64,000 nucleotides of DNA, taken from NCBI GenBank assembly GCA_029718625.1, contig CM056391.1, positions 2,393,663 through 2,457,662 on the forward strand. The letters are read 5' to 3'. The first letter of the stretch is position 1. Every line of letters begins with the position of its first letter. The stretch is from Synaphobranchus kaupii. Its lineage: Eukaryota; Chordata; Actinopteri; Anguilliformes; Synaphobranchidae. Positions 48,130 to 58,572 of this stretch are shown here, piece after piece. The translations under genes and the position numbers were made by a program. The notes under the pieces were generated by a model. That model searched no databases. It was not told where the DNA came from and saw only the letters and a program-made list of their open reading frames with translations.

Positions 48130-49019
48130 TATATGCGTTTAGGCTAGATTTGTGTTAAAAAGAATAAAGATTCAAGCAGCTCTGAAAAATAGCCTAACGT
48201 TATCGAAAAGCATGTTAAAGTTGTCTAGAAAGAAACATAAATGCAGAGAATGTGTGGTAAAGCACAAGAATACAAATTAAAACAGCGTGTAAAATTGTAC
48301 AAATCTGAAAAAATTGCCAACGCAGTTGTTCACAGCATGACAGGGATATCACAACTGAGCTAAAAGTTCTGTGTTGGCGTACATACAAAAAAAGGATACG
48401 CCCCTCCGTGTCCGCTTCCTGGACCAGCGAAATTGACAGACCTTTACACAGACCAATTAGAGCGGAGCTATACCAAAAGTTAATGTCCGAACATAATTTA
48501 TTGATTAGAACTCCGGGGGACAGGGTGTGACCTAGCAATGAACGCATTCTCGCAGAACGTTTGTAGCACAATTGCTTTATTTACCAGCCCCCATCAGAAC
48601 ACATGCAAACATTTCGGTCATGAGGTGTGATTTGGTTGTTAAAAGGTTGTAGTATAGCGTACAAAGACAACATGGACAGAGACATGAGGCATACAGAAAA
48701 TGTCTTGGACATGTCAAACAAACCATTCAGTCGCTGCACAAGGTGGTCCCTAGAAACTAAGCTTTGCTGTAGTCTTTGGTGTGAAAAGGAGCAGACTGGC
48801 AACACCACCAGTTTTGGAAGAAAAGCACGGATGTCTACACTCCAGAATTTTTACTCCACATTTTTACTTTAGCTTTTACTAAAACTACCTACAGAAATGC
48901 CTTTTTACATTTTCAATTTTAGTATTTTAACTCTATATACTTGGAGTTATGGCCCTTCAAAGGCAATTTCCACCTGGTTTCTACTAGTTTTATTTAAATG
49001 TCAATATCTGTAATGGGGA
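48130..49019. other. No gene recognised
   Basis: This stretch is AT-rich with no domain or repeat that I can name. Confidence 0.45.
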
Positions 49020-49858
49020 CGTGACGTGTGAGGCTCGAGGGACCAAACGCAGCAAGGGGATTCTAAAAGCTCAAAAGAGCCACTGAGATGGGGAAACCCC
49101 GTAATTAAGGGAAGAAAAAGGAAGCATGAGAGAACGAATGCCTAGGCGGTAAAATAACAAAGGGACAGAAATTAGAGCGGATAAAAGGGAGAAAAAACTA
49201 TAAAACGAAAATAACTCCCTCGCTCTAAACGGAGAGAACTGCTCGCTACAAGGTGGAAATAAAGCAGTCTCCGAGTCCTTACATCTACGGGCACCAGTGC
49301 AACACGCAACACATGAAAACGGAATAAACACCCTGACTCTCAATAAGGGGGGAACGTAGCCCACGAGAAGGAGAGAAGAAACAGGGAACTAAAGTACCGA
49401 AGCTACTAACCGGCTTGCTGTCACATGCAAATAAGTAGAAGCATGAACGCCAGGTTTCTCAGTAAAGAAACCAAACAAAAGGCGAATAGAACAAAGAACT
49501 GCTGTCCTATACTTCTACGAGCTAAGTGACTAAAGCAGAACCAGAAAAAATAAACGCCCTGCCTCAGTAAAGAGAAGCGTAAGAGAAGGCGAGTAGCACA
49601 ATGGAACAAAAACACACACCCAACAAACACTGAATACCCAAACAGTACAAAACAGTGCAAAACAATACAGAAGCCCCGAACGAAGGAAACGGGGGCTTAA
49701 GTAGCTCTGAGGTATCCACGCACAGGTGTGGATGCTGAGAGAAGCTCCGTGATAAAGACGGGGCTGAGCAAACATCCACTAAAAGGGCAACGCCCTCGCG
49801 TGGCTACCGAGGGAAACAACCGCAAAGGAAGAAATAGTCACAAACCATGACAAATATC
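49020..49858 (-). mobile_element. Long interspersed repeat, TGTCATGGTTTGTG end
   Basis: In the minus direction it starts TGTCATGGTTTGTGACTA and ends in TGCTGCGTTTGGTCCCTC then CACACGTCACG. The body is T- and C-rich. The layout is shared with the repeat at 43960-44540. Minus-strand frames of 70-97 codons here (Phe, Leu, Cys rich) are not genes. The class is uncertain: it might be a solo LTR or a non-autonomous DNA element. Confidence 0.5.
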
Positions 49859-49917
49859 GAAAAATATTCCCTGCACATCCATGGTTTTAATCCATTTATT
49901 TCAGAATAGTCACATAC

Positions 49918-50295
49918 CAGTGTTTCCCCTAGATTATTTTTCAGGCCGGGCGGTGAAAGTGCGCCATTTTGCGTAGAGGCGGAAACTATAATTACACCCT
50001 CATAATATCAGCGCTGCCATTGAAAATTTTAATTAGGCCTAACGGGAAACCAAAGCTGTTTTGGCAAGGGTTTTTCCAGATGCTATTTTGATCATTCCCG
50101 CATTCTGCAGTAAGGGAAATATTGCAGCTACATAAAAAAAAAGAAAAAAGATTATATATAAAAAAAAAAAGAATAATATGAATTATTATTATTTTTTTCA
50201 TTAAAATTATTTATTTTCCCTCTTGTCCAAGCCGGGCGGCACGTGAGTTTGGCCGGGCGGGCCGCCCAGCCAAGATAATGGTAGGGGAAACACTG
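49918..50295. mobile_element. hAT-like MITE, CAGTGTTTCCCCTA ends
   Basis: The ends CAGTGTTTCCCCTAGATTAT and ATAATGGTAGGGGAAACACTG are inverted, with subterminal GGCCGGGCGG and CCGCCCGGCC-type motifs. CATAC borders both sides, a shorter duplication than the 8 bases usual for hAT. It is non-coding. Confidence 0.8.
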
Positions 50296-50521
50296 CATAC
50301 AGTATATATATAATAACTATAACATATGTCGCCTAATGAATTTAAATACGTTTAAAAAAGACCATACGAAAGCGCGTGTGTATTTACACAAGAACAGCAA
50401 CGTATTTCAGCCCTAAGTGCAACAGGTGGTCGCTGTGGAAATGTCGACTGTACGGGACTTTGGCGAAATATAACAAGATAAACTTATCAGGGTTCATCAG
50501 AAAACAGCTGTAGCTGAATAT

Positions 50522-52970
50522 ACTGGTTGATTGATTGATTTTATTTGACATTTAGTTAAAATACATGGAGTAACAGGGGTACGGGCATGCATCTCAAAGA
50601 AACATCAAGGATATACACAAAAAAGTCAAGACTTGTTTCCATTGTGGTCCTTGGTCTCAGACAGATAGACAATACAACCATAGAACAAGCACCAATACAA
50701 AGTAAACTACATTAACGAATCATTGGTTACTAAGATCGGACATTTTCTAAGAGCCACATTTTTACTTTTTTCTTAAAAAGATAATGACTACTAGTACACT
50801 TTAACTGGACGGGCAACATATTCCAGTTTGTAGCTCCACCGAATCTAGGAAGGCACAGGTCAGCAATGCTGGCTCTGGTCTTGTGAGTATGCGTGTCACA
50901 ACTCCTCTGAAAATGATTATTAAGATAATCAGGGGCTCTGTTACTATAAATGTTGTGGACCATGTTGAGCTGGAGTTGAACAAACCTAGCTTCCAGGGGC
51001 AGCCAGCCCAGCTGCTGAAAGTGCTCTTTGCCTACATGGTCTCTTGAGGCTAGCCCTAATGTTAACATGATTAGTTTATTCTGGGAAACCTGCAGTTTCT
51101 CCTTTAAAACTTTGGTCAGACCACCGTACCAAGAACAGATTGCATAATCAAAGCAACAAGAAACAAGTGAGTTGGCTAATATACGAAGACTGGCTGAGTC
51201 CAAAAACTGAGCTTTTCTGGCCAGAAATTTAGTTCTGCCATTCACCTTGCTCATGGTCTTTAGAGCCATAGATTCACCTCCCAGGCTGCTATCTAAGTAG
51301 CAACCTAGGTAGCTAATTGATGTTTTTGCAGCAAAGGTCTGGCCCTCGAGGTCGATATTAGGCGAGACCAATTTACGTAGCCTAGGTTGGGAACCAAATA
51401 TGATATATTCAGTTTTGGCCATGTGAAGGGATAATTTATTGTCAGTGAGCCAAGACTTGATTTTACTGAATTCCTCACTGAGAATGGCCTGTAGCCTATC
51501 CGCGTCCTTGTCAGTGGATAGGATAGTAGAGTCATCAGCATACAAAAACAGGTTAACATTGCAGGCAGATTGAAGGTCATTAATATAAATTAAAAACAAT
51601 AAAGGGCCCAGGACACTCCCTTGCGGGACTCCACATGTCATTGGTAATGCGGAGGAAAGATGACCATGAATGTCTATCTTTTGGTCTCTATCTGAAAGGT
51701 AGGAGATGAACCATTTTAAACTTGAGGGGCAAATGCCTAGAGCAGACAATTTATTAAAAAGCAAGCTGTGGTCGACAGTATCAAAAGCCTTTTGAAGGTC
51801 AATTAAAATCATACCGCAAAACTTGCCAGCATCCATTTCTGATCTAATAAAATCAGTTAAAAAAAGCAAACAAGAGTCAGTAGAGTGTGACTTCCTAAAG
51901 CCTGATTGAAATTTGTACAACAGTTTTGAGTCGTTGATATACTCATAAAGCTGTTCATGAATTACCTTTTCTAAGACCTTGGAAGTGACACTAAGAATCG
52001 AGATGGGCCTGTAGTTGCCAGGGTCTGACCTGTTGCCTTTCTTAAAAAGGGGGATTGTTTTGGCGTGTTTCATGTCATTAGGGACAATGCCAAGCTCCAG
52101 AGACAAGTTAACAACATGAGCAACAGGTGGCGCTATCAAATCAGCTGCATCCTTTAAAAACCTAGCTGGGATGTTGTCAAGACCGGTGGCCTTAGAACAC
52201 TTGAGGCCCTTTAACAGGTTGGCGATATTGTCAACAGAGACTGGCTTAAAAGAGAAGCTGTTTGCGACAGCTCTCAAACGTGCATAAAACTCAAGGAGAT
52301 GGTCCCGCCCAAAGGTTACAGGACCTGAGGGCAAGCAATCAACGAGCTTACGTGCAACAGAAGTAAAAAAAAAGTTACAATGATTGGCAATCTGTTTCTT
52401 GTTACTAGCATTTTTTCCATCTATCTGCAATGAAATGCAAGGCCTGAAATCTTTGTTCGATTTGGTCGTACAGCCCAAATTTTTGAGGGTTTTCCACAAT
52501 GTTTGTGGATTATCCTTATTCTCCATGATCTGGTCAGATAAATAATTAGATTTAGCTTCCCTAACTTTGAGCTGGACCATATTCCTGAAATTTTTAAACA
52601 GACGGAGGTCGGCTTGGTCACCAGATTGTTTAAAAATAGACAGGGCTTTGTCCCTGGCACAGATGGCATCAAAGATCTCCTGGTTCAACCACGGGTGGGA
52701 TCTCTGCTTAACTCTGACAGTTCTAGCTGGGGCTACTGAATCTATGGCAGAGATAAACAAGGATTTAAAAGTTTCCCAGGCCTGGTTAACGTTGTCCGTA
52801 CCTGTGACGGAAGACCAGTTCAACTTACAAATTGCCTCCCTTAACCTAGCAACTGAGTAGCTTTTGAGGGAAGTACTTGGTTTCTTAAACATATTTATAC
52901 AAGAGATTTTGGAGAAGAAAGTGAGGTGTCTTCTAAACCGAAAGTGCATCAGGTACTATATATAGTACAG
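50522..52970 (-). mobile_element. 5'-truncated LINE of the CR1/L2/Rex group
   Basis: In the minus direction the element runs from about 52970 to a 3' end of short TCAA-type repeats near 50522-50536. It contains an uninterrupted reverse transcriptase ORF and about 200 bases of 3' untranslated sequence. The endonuclease part is missing, as is usual for target-primed insertions that stop early. The preserved frame argues for recent insertion. The left border is next to the palindrome GTACTATATATAGTAC at 52952-52967. Confidence 0.85.
50730..52949 (-). CDS. LINE reverse transcriptase ORF (739 codons, N-terminus truncated)
   Basis: This is an open frame encoding the linker, reverse transcriptase and C-terminal region of a non-LTR retrotransposon. 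Landmarks in order are KATGLDNIP, NYRPISILSVTSKVLEK, FQSGFRKSHST, LIDLQKAFDTVDH (ending at residue 394), GVPQGSVLGPLLFLIYINDL, and the catalytic FLYADD with its aspartates at residues 472-473. The C-terminal landmark GWLPLEARFVQLQLNMVHNI follows. The enzyme copies its RNA at a nicked target site. The family's full ORF2 also has an upstream apurinic-type endonuclease, absent here. The ATG at 52949 is only the first Met in the surviving frame, not the natural start. The CR1/L2/Rex group is the best fit; the exact clade cannot be fixed by eye. Confidence 0.9.
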   Translation of the reverse strand: MHFRFRRHLTFFSKISCINMFKKPSTSLKSYSVARLREAICKLNWSSVTGTDNVNQAWETFKSLFISAIDSVAPARTVRVKQRSHPWLNQEIFDAICARDKALSIFKQSGDQADLRLFKNFRNMVQLKVREAKSNYLSDQIMENKDNPQTLWKTLKNLGCTTKSNKDFRPCISLQIDGKNASNKKQIANHCNFFFTSVARKLVDCLPSGPVTFGRDHLLEFYARLRAVANSFSFKPVSVDNIANLLKGLKCSKATGLDNIPARFLKDAADLIAPPVAHVVNLSLELGIVPNDMKHAKTIPLFKKGNRSDPGNYRPISILSVTSKVLEKVIHEQLYEYINDSKLLYKFQSGFRKSHSTDSCLLFLTDFIRSEMDAGKFCGMILIDLQKAFDTVDHSLLFNKLSALGICPSSLKWFISYLSDRDQKIDIHGHLSSALPMTCGVPQGSVLGPLLFLIYINDLQSACNVNLFLYADDSTILSTDKDADRLQAILSEEFSKIKSWLTDNKLSLHMAKTEYIIFGSQPRLRKLVSPNIDLEGQTFAAKTSISYLGCYLDSSLGGESMALKTMSKVNGRTKFLARKAQFLDSASLRILANSLVSCCFDYAICSWYGGLTKVLKEKLQVSQNKLIMLTLGLASRDHVGKEHFQQLGWLPLEARFVQLQLNMVHNIYSNRAPDYLNNHFQRSCDTHTHKTRASIADLCLPRFGGATNWNMLPVQLKCTSSHYLFKKKVKMWLLENVRS

Positions 52971-53339
52971 TAAGCAAGGGAAAATGGCAAATGCTCATTT
53001 GTACAATGATTTAAAAAAAAAAATTATTGTTTCTATACGTGAACATGATTTTCTTAGCGTGTATAAACGGTGCATGTTATGCATTTTACAGTCTGTGGCT
53101 GTAGCCAGAGGAGGGTCGTAAGTGCTTTGGGCTATTAATAGCGCCCTCCTAATTTATTGCACTGCAGTGTAACTGGAGAAGCTGAGGTTTTCTCAAGAGG
53201 CTACCCTTTTAAAAAATACTGCGTCAAAATTTACGGGGTTTTCTTAAAGCTGTAGTTTATCATTTCAGACGAACATGAATACTGCAATTGAGACAGACAC
53301 GTCTCAACCACTAGGGGTGAAGTTTATAGAGTTAACTTT

Positions 53340-53570
53340 GTGCAATTATTTACTGTATTATTCTCTTGATTTTATTTATTAATTTATTTTCTGTCTTATA
53401 TTGATCTTACCTGGTTACCCTTTTATTCATTGTTATCTCTTACCTTGCTCTACTCTTAATTATTGCACACTATTGTATTTTCATATTTTATTTAATCTCT
53501 GCTTACTGTAAAGCACTTTGAGCTGCAAATCTTTGTATGAAAGGCGTTATACAAATAAAGTTTATTAGGG
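53340..53570 (+). mobile_element. Retroposon 3' tail
   Basis: GTAAAGCACTTTGAGCTGC, GAAAGGCGTTATACAAATAAAG and T-rich text before it make up a tail shared by many fish LINE and SINE ends. The body upstream is not recognisable. Confidence 0.55.
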
Positions 53571-55680
53571 GACCGAGCACCGTAGCTGCTGGTACCCTAT
53601 TGTTTTTGTTCGGATTCTTTTTTGGATTCTGCTCATAATTAAAATACCTACAGAAATGCCTAAAAAAATACCTACAGTATGATTCTGCACATACTGACCA
53701 AATTTGCCTCAAGGAACCATCAAGTCACCCATATTGAATTTTCCGCTAATTAGCATTTTTTGTAAAACACTTGAAATGCTACTCCTCCTACAAGATTTTA
53801 CCAATTTAGATGAAACCTGGTAGACACACTCCAAAACGATTTGACAGATAGTTTTGAAACTTGGTAGGTCTGTTAAGACTAACGTCAGGACTTGACCTCT
53901 ACAGTTTTAACCCAATCGAGCCACGTGGTGGCGCTATAGAGTTCCAGATATAAACAAATATTTAAAAATTCACTAAAAATCACTGTTCCTTTGCAGAGAT
54001 GTAAAACATGCTACAGTGACAAAGACCCGGATTTGGATCATAGATCTTTACTAATTTGGTGGGCGCCGTCTTGAATTTGCCGACATTTTGTCTTAAATGT
54101 ACTCATTTATTACTTCTATGTGTTTTTCCTTAACCGCTTGGCTGATTCTCATGAAACTTGGCCTATAGTTAGAAGTTGTCATCTCACAAGCCCTCACCAT
54201 TTTGGTGGCAATAGGCCAGTTGGTGACGCTGTAGTGCATGTGAAAATATTGTGACATTGACACGCCCACTGCCGACGCCCCGTTTCACCTAGAGTCACAA
54301 AATGTGGTGTACAGGTCCCTCTGCTCATTCTGAACACAAAGTTTGACCAATTGAGATGAAACTTGGTATACACACTCCATAGACCATGTCTCATAAAAGT
54401 TTTATTCAGAATTTTGATATTTTAAAAGATGGCCGAATGACGAGCCAATGAATTTTCAATGGGCGTGACTTATCACAAAAATGCTGATAATTCCAAAATC
54501 ATTTTACAGAAAGTTATGAAACCTGGTAGATCTATTAAGAGTAACATGAGGAATTGACCTCTACAGTTTCAACCCAATCGAGCTACGTGGTGGCGCTATA
54601 TCGATCCAAATATAAGAAAATATTTAAAAATTCACTAAAAATCATTGACACGCCCACTGAATACGCCCCGTTTTATGTAGAGTCACAAAATGTGGGATAG
54701 AGGTCCGTCTGCTCATACTGAACAAATTTGCCTCAAGGAACCATGAAGTTAGCCCTATTGGATTTTCCGCTAATTAGCATTACTTGTAAAACACTTAAAA
54801 TACTACTCCTCCTATAAAATTTGACCAATTTACATGAAACCTGTTAAACTCACTCCTTACACCATGCCTCATAAAACCTATATACAGAATTTTGATATTT
54901 TAAAAGATGGCCGAATGACGAGCCAATAAATATCCAGTGGGTGTGGCTTATCACAAAAATGCTAATAATTCCAAAACCATTTCACAGAAAATTATGAACC
55001 TTGGAAGGTCTTTTAAGAGTAATATCTGGACCAGACCTCTCCAGTTTCAACCCAATCGAGCCACGTGGTGGTGCTATAGAGATCCAAATATAAGAAAATA
55101 TTTATAAATTCACTAAAAATCATTGACACGCCCACTGCCGACGCCCCGTTTGATCTTAAGTCACAAAATTTGGTGTATACGTCACGCTACTCCTGCCCAA
55201 CAAATTTGCCTCAAGAAACCATGAAGTCTGCCATCTTCGATTTTCCGCTAATTAGCATTTTTTGTAAAACACTTAAAATGCTACTCCTCCTACAGAATTT
55301 GACCAATTTGCACCAAACCTGTTCAAGGTACTCAAACCGCTTCCCTACATACACGCATTACTTTACTAAGTACACTATCTCTGCTTAACAGGCCGTCTAC
55401 CCACTATAGCAACTGTGAAAGTTCCTGTAGCTTAGTGGTTAAGGCATTTGACTGCCGTGTAGTAGGTTGGTGGTTCGATCCCCGCCTGTTCCCGAGTTTT
55501 TTTTGAGGCACACAATGTTTACGACATTGTAAGAATGTTTTTTTTATTGCAAAGGCTAGGAAATTTCACAATATTACCTGTTATCTGTTTGAATTATGAA
55601 GTCAGGAAGCCAAAACAATCTGATACCGCAACACACAAGTCTTATTTGGCCGCCTCATTTCTGTTAACCTTATGTCCAAA
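53571..55680. repeat. Left arm of a large spaced inverted repeat
   Basis: It starts GGGGACCGAGCACCGTAGCT and contains about three tandem units of 480-650 bases. Each unit holds CCCAATCGAGCCACGTGGTG, CACGCCCACTG, CCGCTAATTAGCATT and ATGCTACTCCTCCTA blocks. The arm ends in a tRNA-like sequence and a flank matching GATACCGCAACACACAAGTC. The right arm at 58560-60640 is the inverted partner. ORFs here are short and not genes. GGGGACCGAGCAC-type ends occur in a fish repeat family of unsettled class. Confidence 0.85.
55421..55493 (+). other. tRNA-like sequence with pol III boxes
   Basis: Box A TAGCTTAGTGGTTAAGG and box B GGTTCGATCCC are at tRNA spacing. The 5' GTTCCTG has no complementary 3' partner, so an acceptor stem does not form. 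It is probably the head of a SINE or a tRNA pseudogene, not a working tRNA. A second, inverted copy lies at 58747-58818. Confidence 0.7.
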
Positions 55681-55724
55681 AATGGCCAAAATGGTCAACA
55701 AAATTTAAATGCCAAAATGAAAAT

Positions 55725-55834
55725 GAAAACGGCGTGCACGCAAGGCGTTAAAATTAACCATTTGCCGGGTGTAAGATTGCAACGACACCTGGGTTTGGGT
55801 AACGCCGCTTAGCGCCGGGTGTAAGATAGGGCCC
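55725..55834. mobile_element. One end of the GGGCCCTATCTT element family
   Basis: AACGCCGCTTAGCGCCGGGT then GTAAGATAGGGCCC is the right terminus of the family seen in full at 41222-43138. The left end is missing. Confidence 0.75.
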
Positions 55835-55839
55835 CAAAT

Positions 55840-56530
55840 GTTAAAGATTTTTCAATAGTGAAAAATACAGTTACACAAGTCAAAAAATGCCTAATAATAA
55901 ATTTTTTTGGGAAATATTTAAATCTTGTCCTCAGTGTGATCTAAACTGGGTTTTCTTTTATCTACTTTTGGTATTAAAGTCTCTTACGGGGAGCATTCCA
56001 AACAGCTGAATAATAACAATTTCTATATTTCAGTTAAATAGTTTTAGCATTTAAAACATATTCATATAACTTTAAAACAATGTTTAATATCACTTACATG
56101 CCTTCACATCTGTCTTCACTGCAGAAGTTGGACAAAGAAAATGTTCAAATTGAAACTGCGCACTGTTATTAAATCGTCCATATTTATACCCCCTTGCTGC
56201 TAGCTTTTTAATATCCTATATCACTGCAGGCATACTTCTTATTGATGTAATAATATACGTAATGTATTTCATACAATTCATTGTAATTATATGTAATTTC
56301 TGAGTACAGCTGAGGTACTTGAGTGCTCTTTAGACTGTTGGGGACTTGTGCCATGATAAATAACTTTTCCACCTGAAAGGATAGTTCTCCTTTGCCCTAT
56401 GAGTCTTTCAGACACGAGGAACCAATTATGATTAGTCCAGCTAGGTTGCTGGCACAAAGGAGAAGCAAAATGGAGTGCTGCCTTTGTGCAGCTGCACGTA
56501 CTGGTTCATCGCTTAACTGTTTGTTAAATA
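55840..56530. repeat. Promoter module, copy 1
   Basis: This is the first of the duplicated modules. It runs from GTTAAAGATTTTTCAATAG through CATTCCAAACAGCTGAATAA, the minus-strand leader exon region (56098-56160), and the plus-strand core GCCATGATAAATAACTT. It ends at a plus-strand ATG with a degenerate follow-on (ATGGAGTGCTGC at 56469). The minus-strand parts are intact and the plus-strand exon is decayed. Confidence 0.65.
56098..56190 (-). promoter_or_regulatory. TATA box, leader exon and splice donor (module 1)
   Basis: On the minus strand GTATAAATATGG (TATA at 56181-56188) lies about 30 bases above a predicted start near 56155. A short untranslated exon follows, reading TTTGTCCAACTTCTGCAGTG and ending GAAGGCAT|gtaagtga at 56098. 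The donor is near consensus. It has the same strand as the GIMAP gene at 45.9 kb, whose first coding exon has an acceptor just before its ATG. I infer, without proof, that this could be one of its leader exons. Confidence 0.4.
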
Positions 56531-56769
56531 CAAATATCTAAATTACATGTATGATACATGTATGGTACAAACATTTTGCAATATACTACAATATCAACAA
56601 CTACTCAAAACTACCAATAGAGTTTTTAAGCCTACATTTGGATAAACAAAAATAAATAATAGATAATAGTTTTTGTTTTATGTAATTTTGGTCTTAAAGT
56701 CTCTTATGGGGACTTTTCCAAACAACTGAACAATAACACTTTCTATATTTCGGTTACAATCAGTAATTT

Positions 56770-57220
56770 TAAAGGGGAAATTCACCCAAAAATTCAATTC
56801 TGATAAGTTTCTACGTGCCTGGAGTGCTATCTATCCATCCAGGTAGTTTCGCTGAGAACTCACTAGTTTGGTAGATATCCGCTGCAACTCACCTTGACAC
56901 CACCCCGATATAACAGATTTGTGGTGGTCAAAGCACCAAAAATTTACATTACAAAAAATCAACAGCAATGTCTCTTTACAAATATAATGACACGGTTACT
57001 CACAAACATCCACAGACCTTGTTGTGCACAGTTTCTTGTAAAATTACTTTCTACCGAAGTGCGGCATCTGTGTATATATGCGTAAAGTCTTAACCAAAGC
57101 AAGCCTAGTATTCTGGGGCTTATGTCAACACAGTGCAACCACAGTGCTTAAGTTGTTTTTTTGCATGGATATACACAGTTGCCGTACTTTGGTAGAAAGT
57201 AGTTCAGTCATGTCCTGTGT
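56770..57220 (+). mobile_element. TTAA-type non-autonomous element
   Basis: The left end TTAAAGGGGAAATTCACCCA resembles the Kolobok-like termini at 32831. The body holds an inverted pair, ACTTTCTACCGAAGTGCGGC and the mirror in GCCGTACTTTGGTAGAAAGT. The right terminus is missing or diverged. The two flanks rejoin the module sequence, so this is an insertion. Confidence 0.6.
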
Positions 57221-57299
57221 GCTCTCACTCTATATTTCAGTTATAATAGTTTTTGCATTTAAAATATATTCAAAATAATGCTAAATATCAGTTACATAC

Positions 57300-57410
57300 C
57301 TGAACTTCTGTCGTGCGTCGTTGTTTTCTGCAGAAATTGGACAAAGAAAATATTGAAAAAAAATTAAAATTGAAACTGCATATCTTTAATTAGTCATCCA
57401 TATTTATACC
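57300..57410 (-). promoter_or_regulatory. TATA box, leader exon and splice donor (module 2)
   Basis: On the minus strand the TATA box is at 57401-57408 (GTATAAATATGG). The leader exon ends AGAAGTTCAG|gtatgtaac at 57300. It has the same order and spacing as module 1, but the exon text differs downstream of TTTCTGCAG, so the two would give leaders of different sequence. Confidence 0.4.
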
Positions 57411-57628
57411 ACCCTTGCTAAGATCCCCTGTCACTACAGAGATATCTGTTGGAAATTCTCAGCGCAGCCCAGATGCTTGAGCGCTGTTTAGACTTGTTCT
57501 TGTTCACTCTGTGCCAGGATAAATAAGTTTGCCACCTTTAAAAAAGGATCGTTCTCCTTTTCCTTTGCCCAATGAGTCATGGCCTCTCTCTTTCAGGCAT
57601 CAAGAACTGAACTTATTATCAAAGCAAA

Positions 57629-57680
57629 ATGGAGGGAGATTTTTGCAAAATGGAGGGCGATGCATCTTCACAGAAATCAG
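57629..57680 (+). CDS. Candidate first coding exon (MEGDFCK...), module 2
   Basis: The ATG at 57629 follows AAAGCAAA and opens MEGDFCKMEGDASSQKS. It ends at TCAG|gtgaga, a strong donor, after one base of the next codon (phase 1). The third module has a matching exon, MEGYESSHKS, with the same donor and phase. Conservation of frame, donor and phase between diverged copies supports real coding use. The AT-rich GATAAATAA at 57518-57525 may be its core promoter. No acceptor exon was found within the next kilobases before the inverted arm, so this copy may be orphaned. No function is assigned; phase 1 also fits joining to an AIG1 exon. Confidence 0.45.
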
Positions 57681-58171
57681 GTGAGATGCTAAAATAATGA
57701 TATTTAGTAGTACAGAAAGACAATAGCCAGGCATACGTTAATTTCTTATGGTCAGGATTCAGTGTATATTTGTTCTTAACTGTGACTTACAAATAAATGA
57801 GCTTTACCATTTTTCTTCACAAAAACAGTTTGGTGATTTACATTAGTTAACGCTGAGCTCACCAACCTATGCTCGTTAAGAAGAAAACCCTTCTAGCATT
57901 TTTTTGAGTTAAATTTAAGGAAAAAATCTCTAATTTTAGATTTAGCATAGTGGGGCTAGTAAAGCCATGATGAACTGTTCACCATGACGTGAGCTGTTTT
58001 CAGTCTAAAGCAAAGGATATTTCTCCCTTTCACGTTGTGAAACTGAAAAGATTATAAAAACCAAATGAAGGAAGAAGAATCTTTGCAGAATGCAAAAGTT
58101 AAAGATATTTCAACAGCAAGAAAATACAGTTACACAAGTGAAAATAATAACAATAATAATCATAAATATAG

Positions 58172-58496
58172 CTGCAAGCAGCGATGTCCGGGGACCGTGC
58201 GGCATTAGCGGCATTTGTCAAACGCAAAAACCGCAAAATGGTAGACAACTCGAGACAGGGTTGACCCAAAATGCAAATATTTGTTTCCAATCAGGGCTTT
58301 TGCCATTGTTGATGGTATCTTAACGCGATCCAGTAAGGGCTTGCGTATTAAGTCTTTTAAGTACAAGTGAAACAGTGAACAGTTAATACTGTTAAATTTC
58401 TTAACTTTTGCAATAAAAAGGTGTTTCTTAATGTGAAAACAACATTAAAAGAAGCATAGCATTTGCACAATAGTTTTGCCAAAAATTAACTTAGCC
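58172..58496. other. Repeat remnants
   Basis: GCTGCAAGCAGCGATGTCCG and GGGGACCGTGCGGC begin a fragment related to the outer ends of the inverted arms. The rest is AT-rich with no gene. Confidence 0.5.
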
Positions 58497-58497
58497 A

Positions 58498-58572
58498 TTG
58501 GTACCAAGCTGGAATTGAAACGCTGACCACATACATAGAAAGCCAATACTGTATCCACTAGGCCTAAGCAGG
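58498..58572 (-). other. Second tRNA-like sequence, diverged
   Basis: On the minus strand TTAGGCCTAGTGGATACAG resembles box A and GCGTTTCAATTCCAGC resembles box B. It lies about 175 bases from the next tRNA-like sequence. A SINE head is likely. Confidence 0.45.

Larger units (their letters stand above)
56640..58140. repeat. Promoter module, copy 2
   Basis: It matches copy 1 from GTCTTAAAGTCTCTTATGGG to the leader exon and copy 3 from there through the first intron (AGTACAGAAAGACAATAG). It is interrupted by a TTAA-type repeat at about 56770-57220 whose left end reads TTAAAGGGGAAATTCACCC. It ends with the text GAAGGAAGAAGAATCTTTGC also seen at 63495. Both promoters appear intact in this copy. 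Confidence 0.7.

Noticed and set aside
49421..49779. Phe/Leu/Cys-rich minus-strand frames resembling membrane segments
   Set aside because: They come from the T-rich repeat at 49020-49858 and overlap in three frames.
55421..55493. Functional tRNA gene
   Set aside because: Boxes A and B are good, but no acceptor stem forms. A diverged inverted copy and repeat context fit a SINE or pseudogene.
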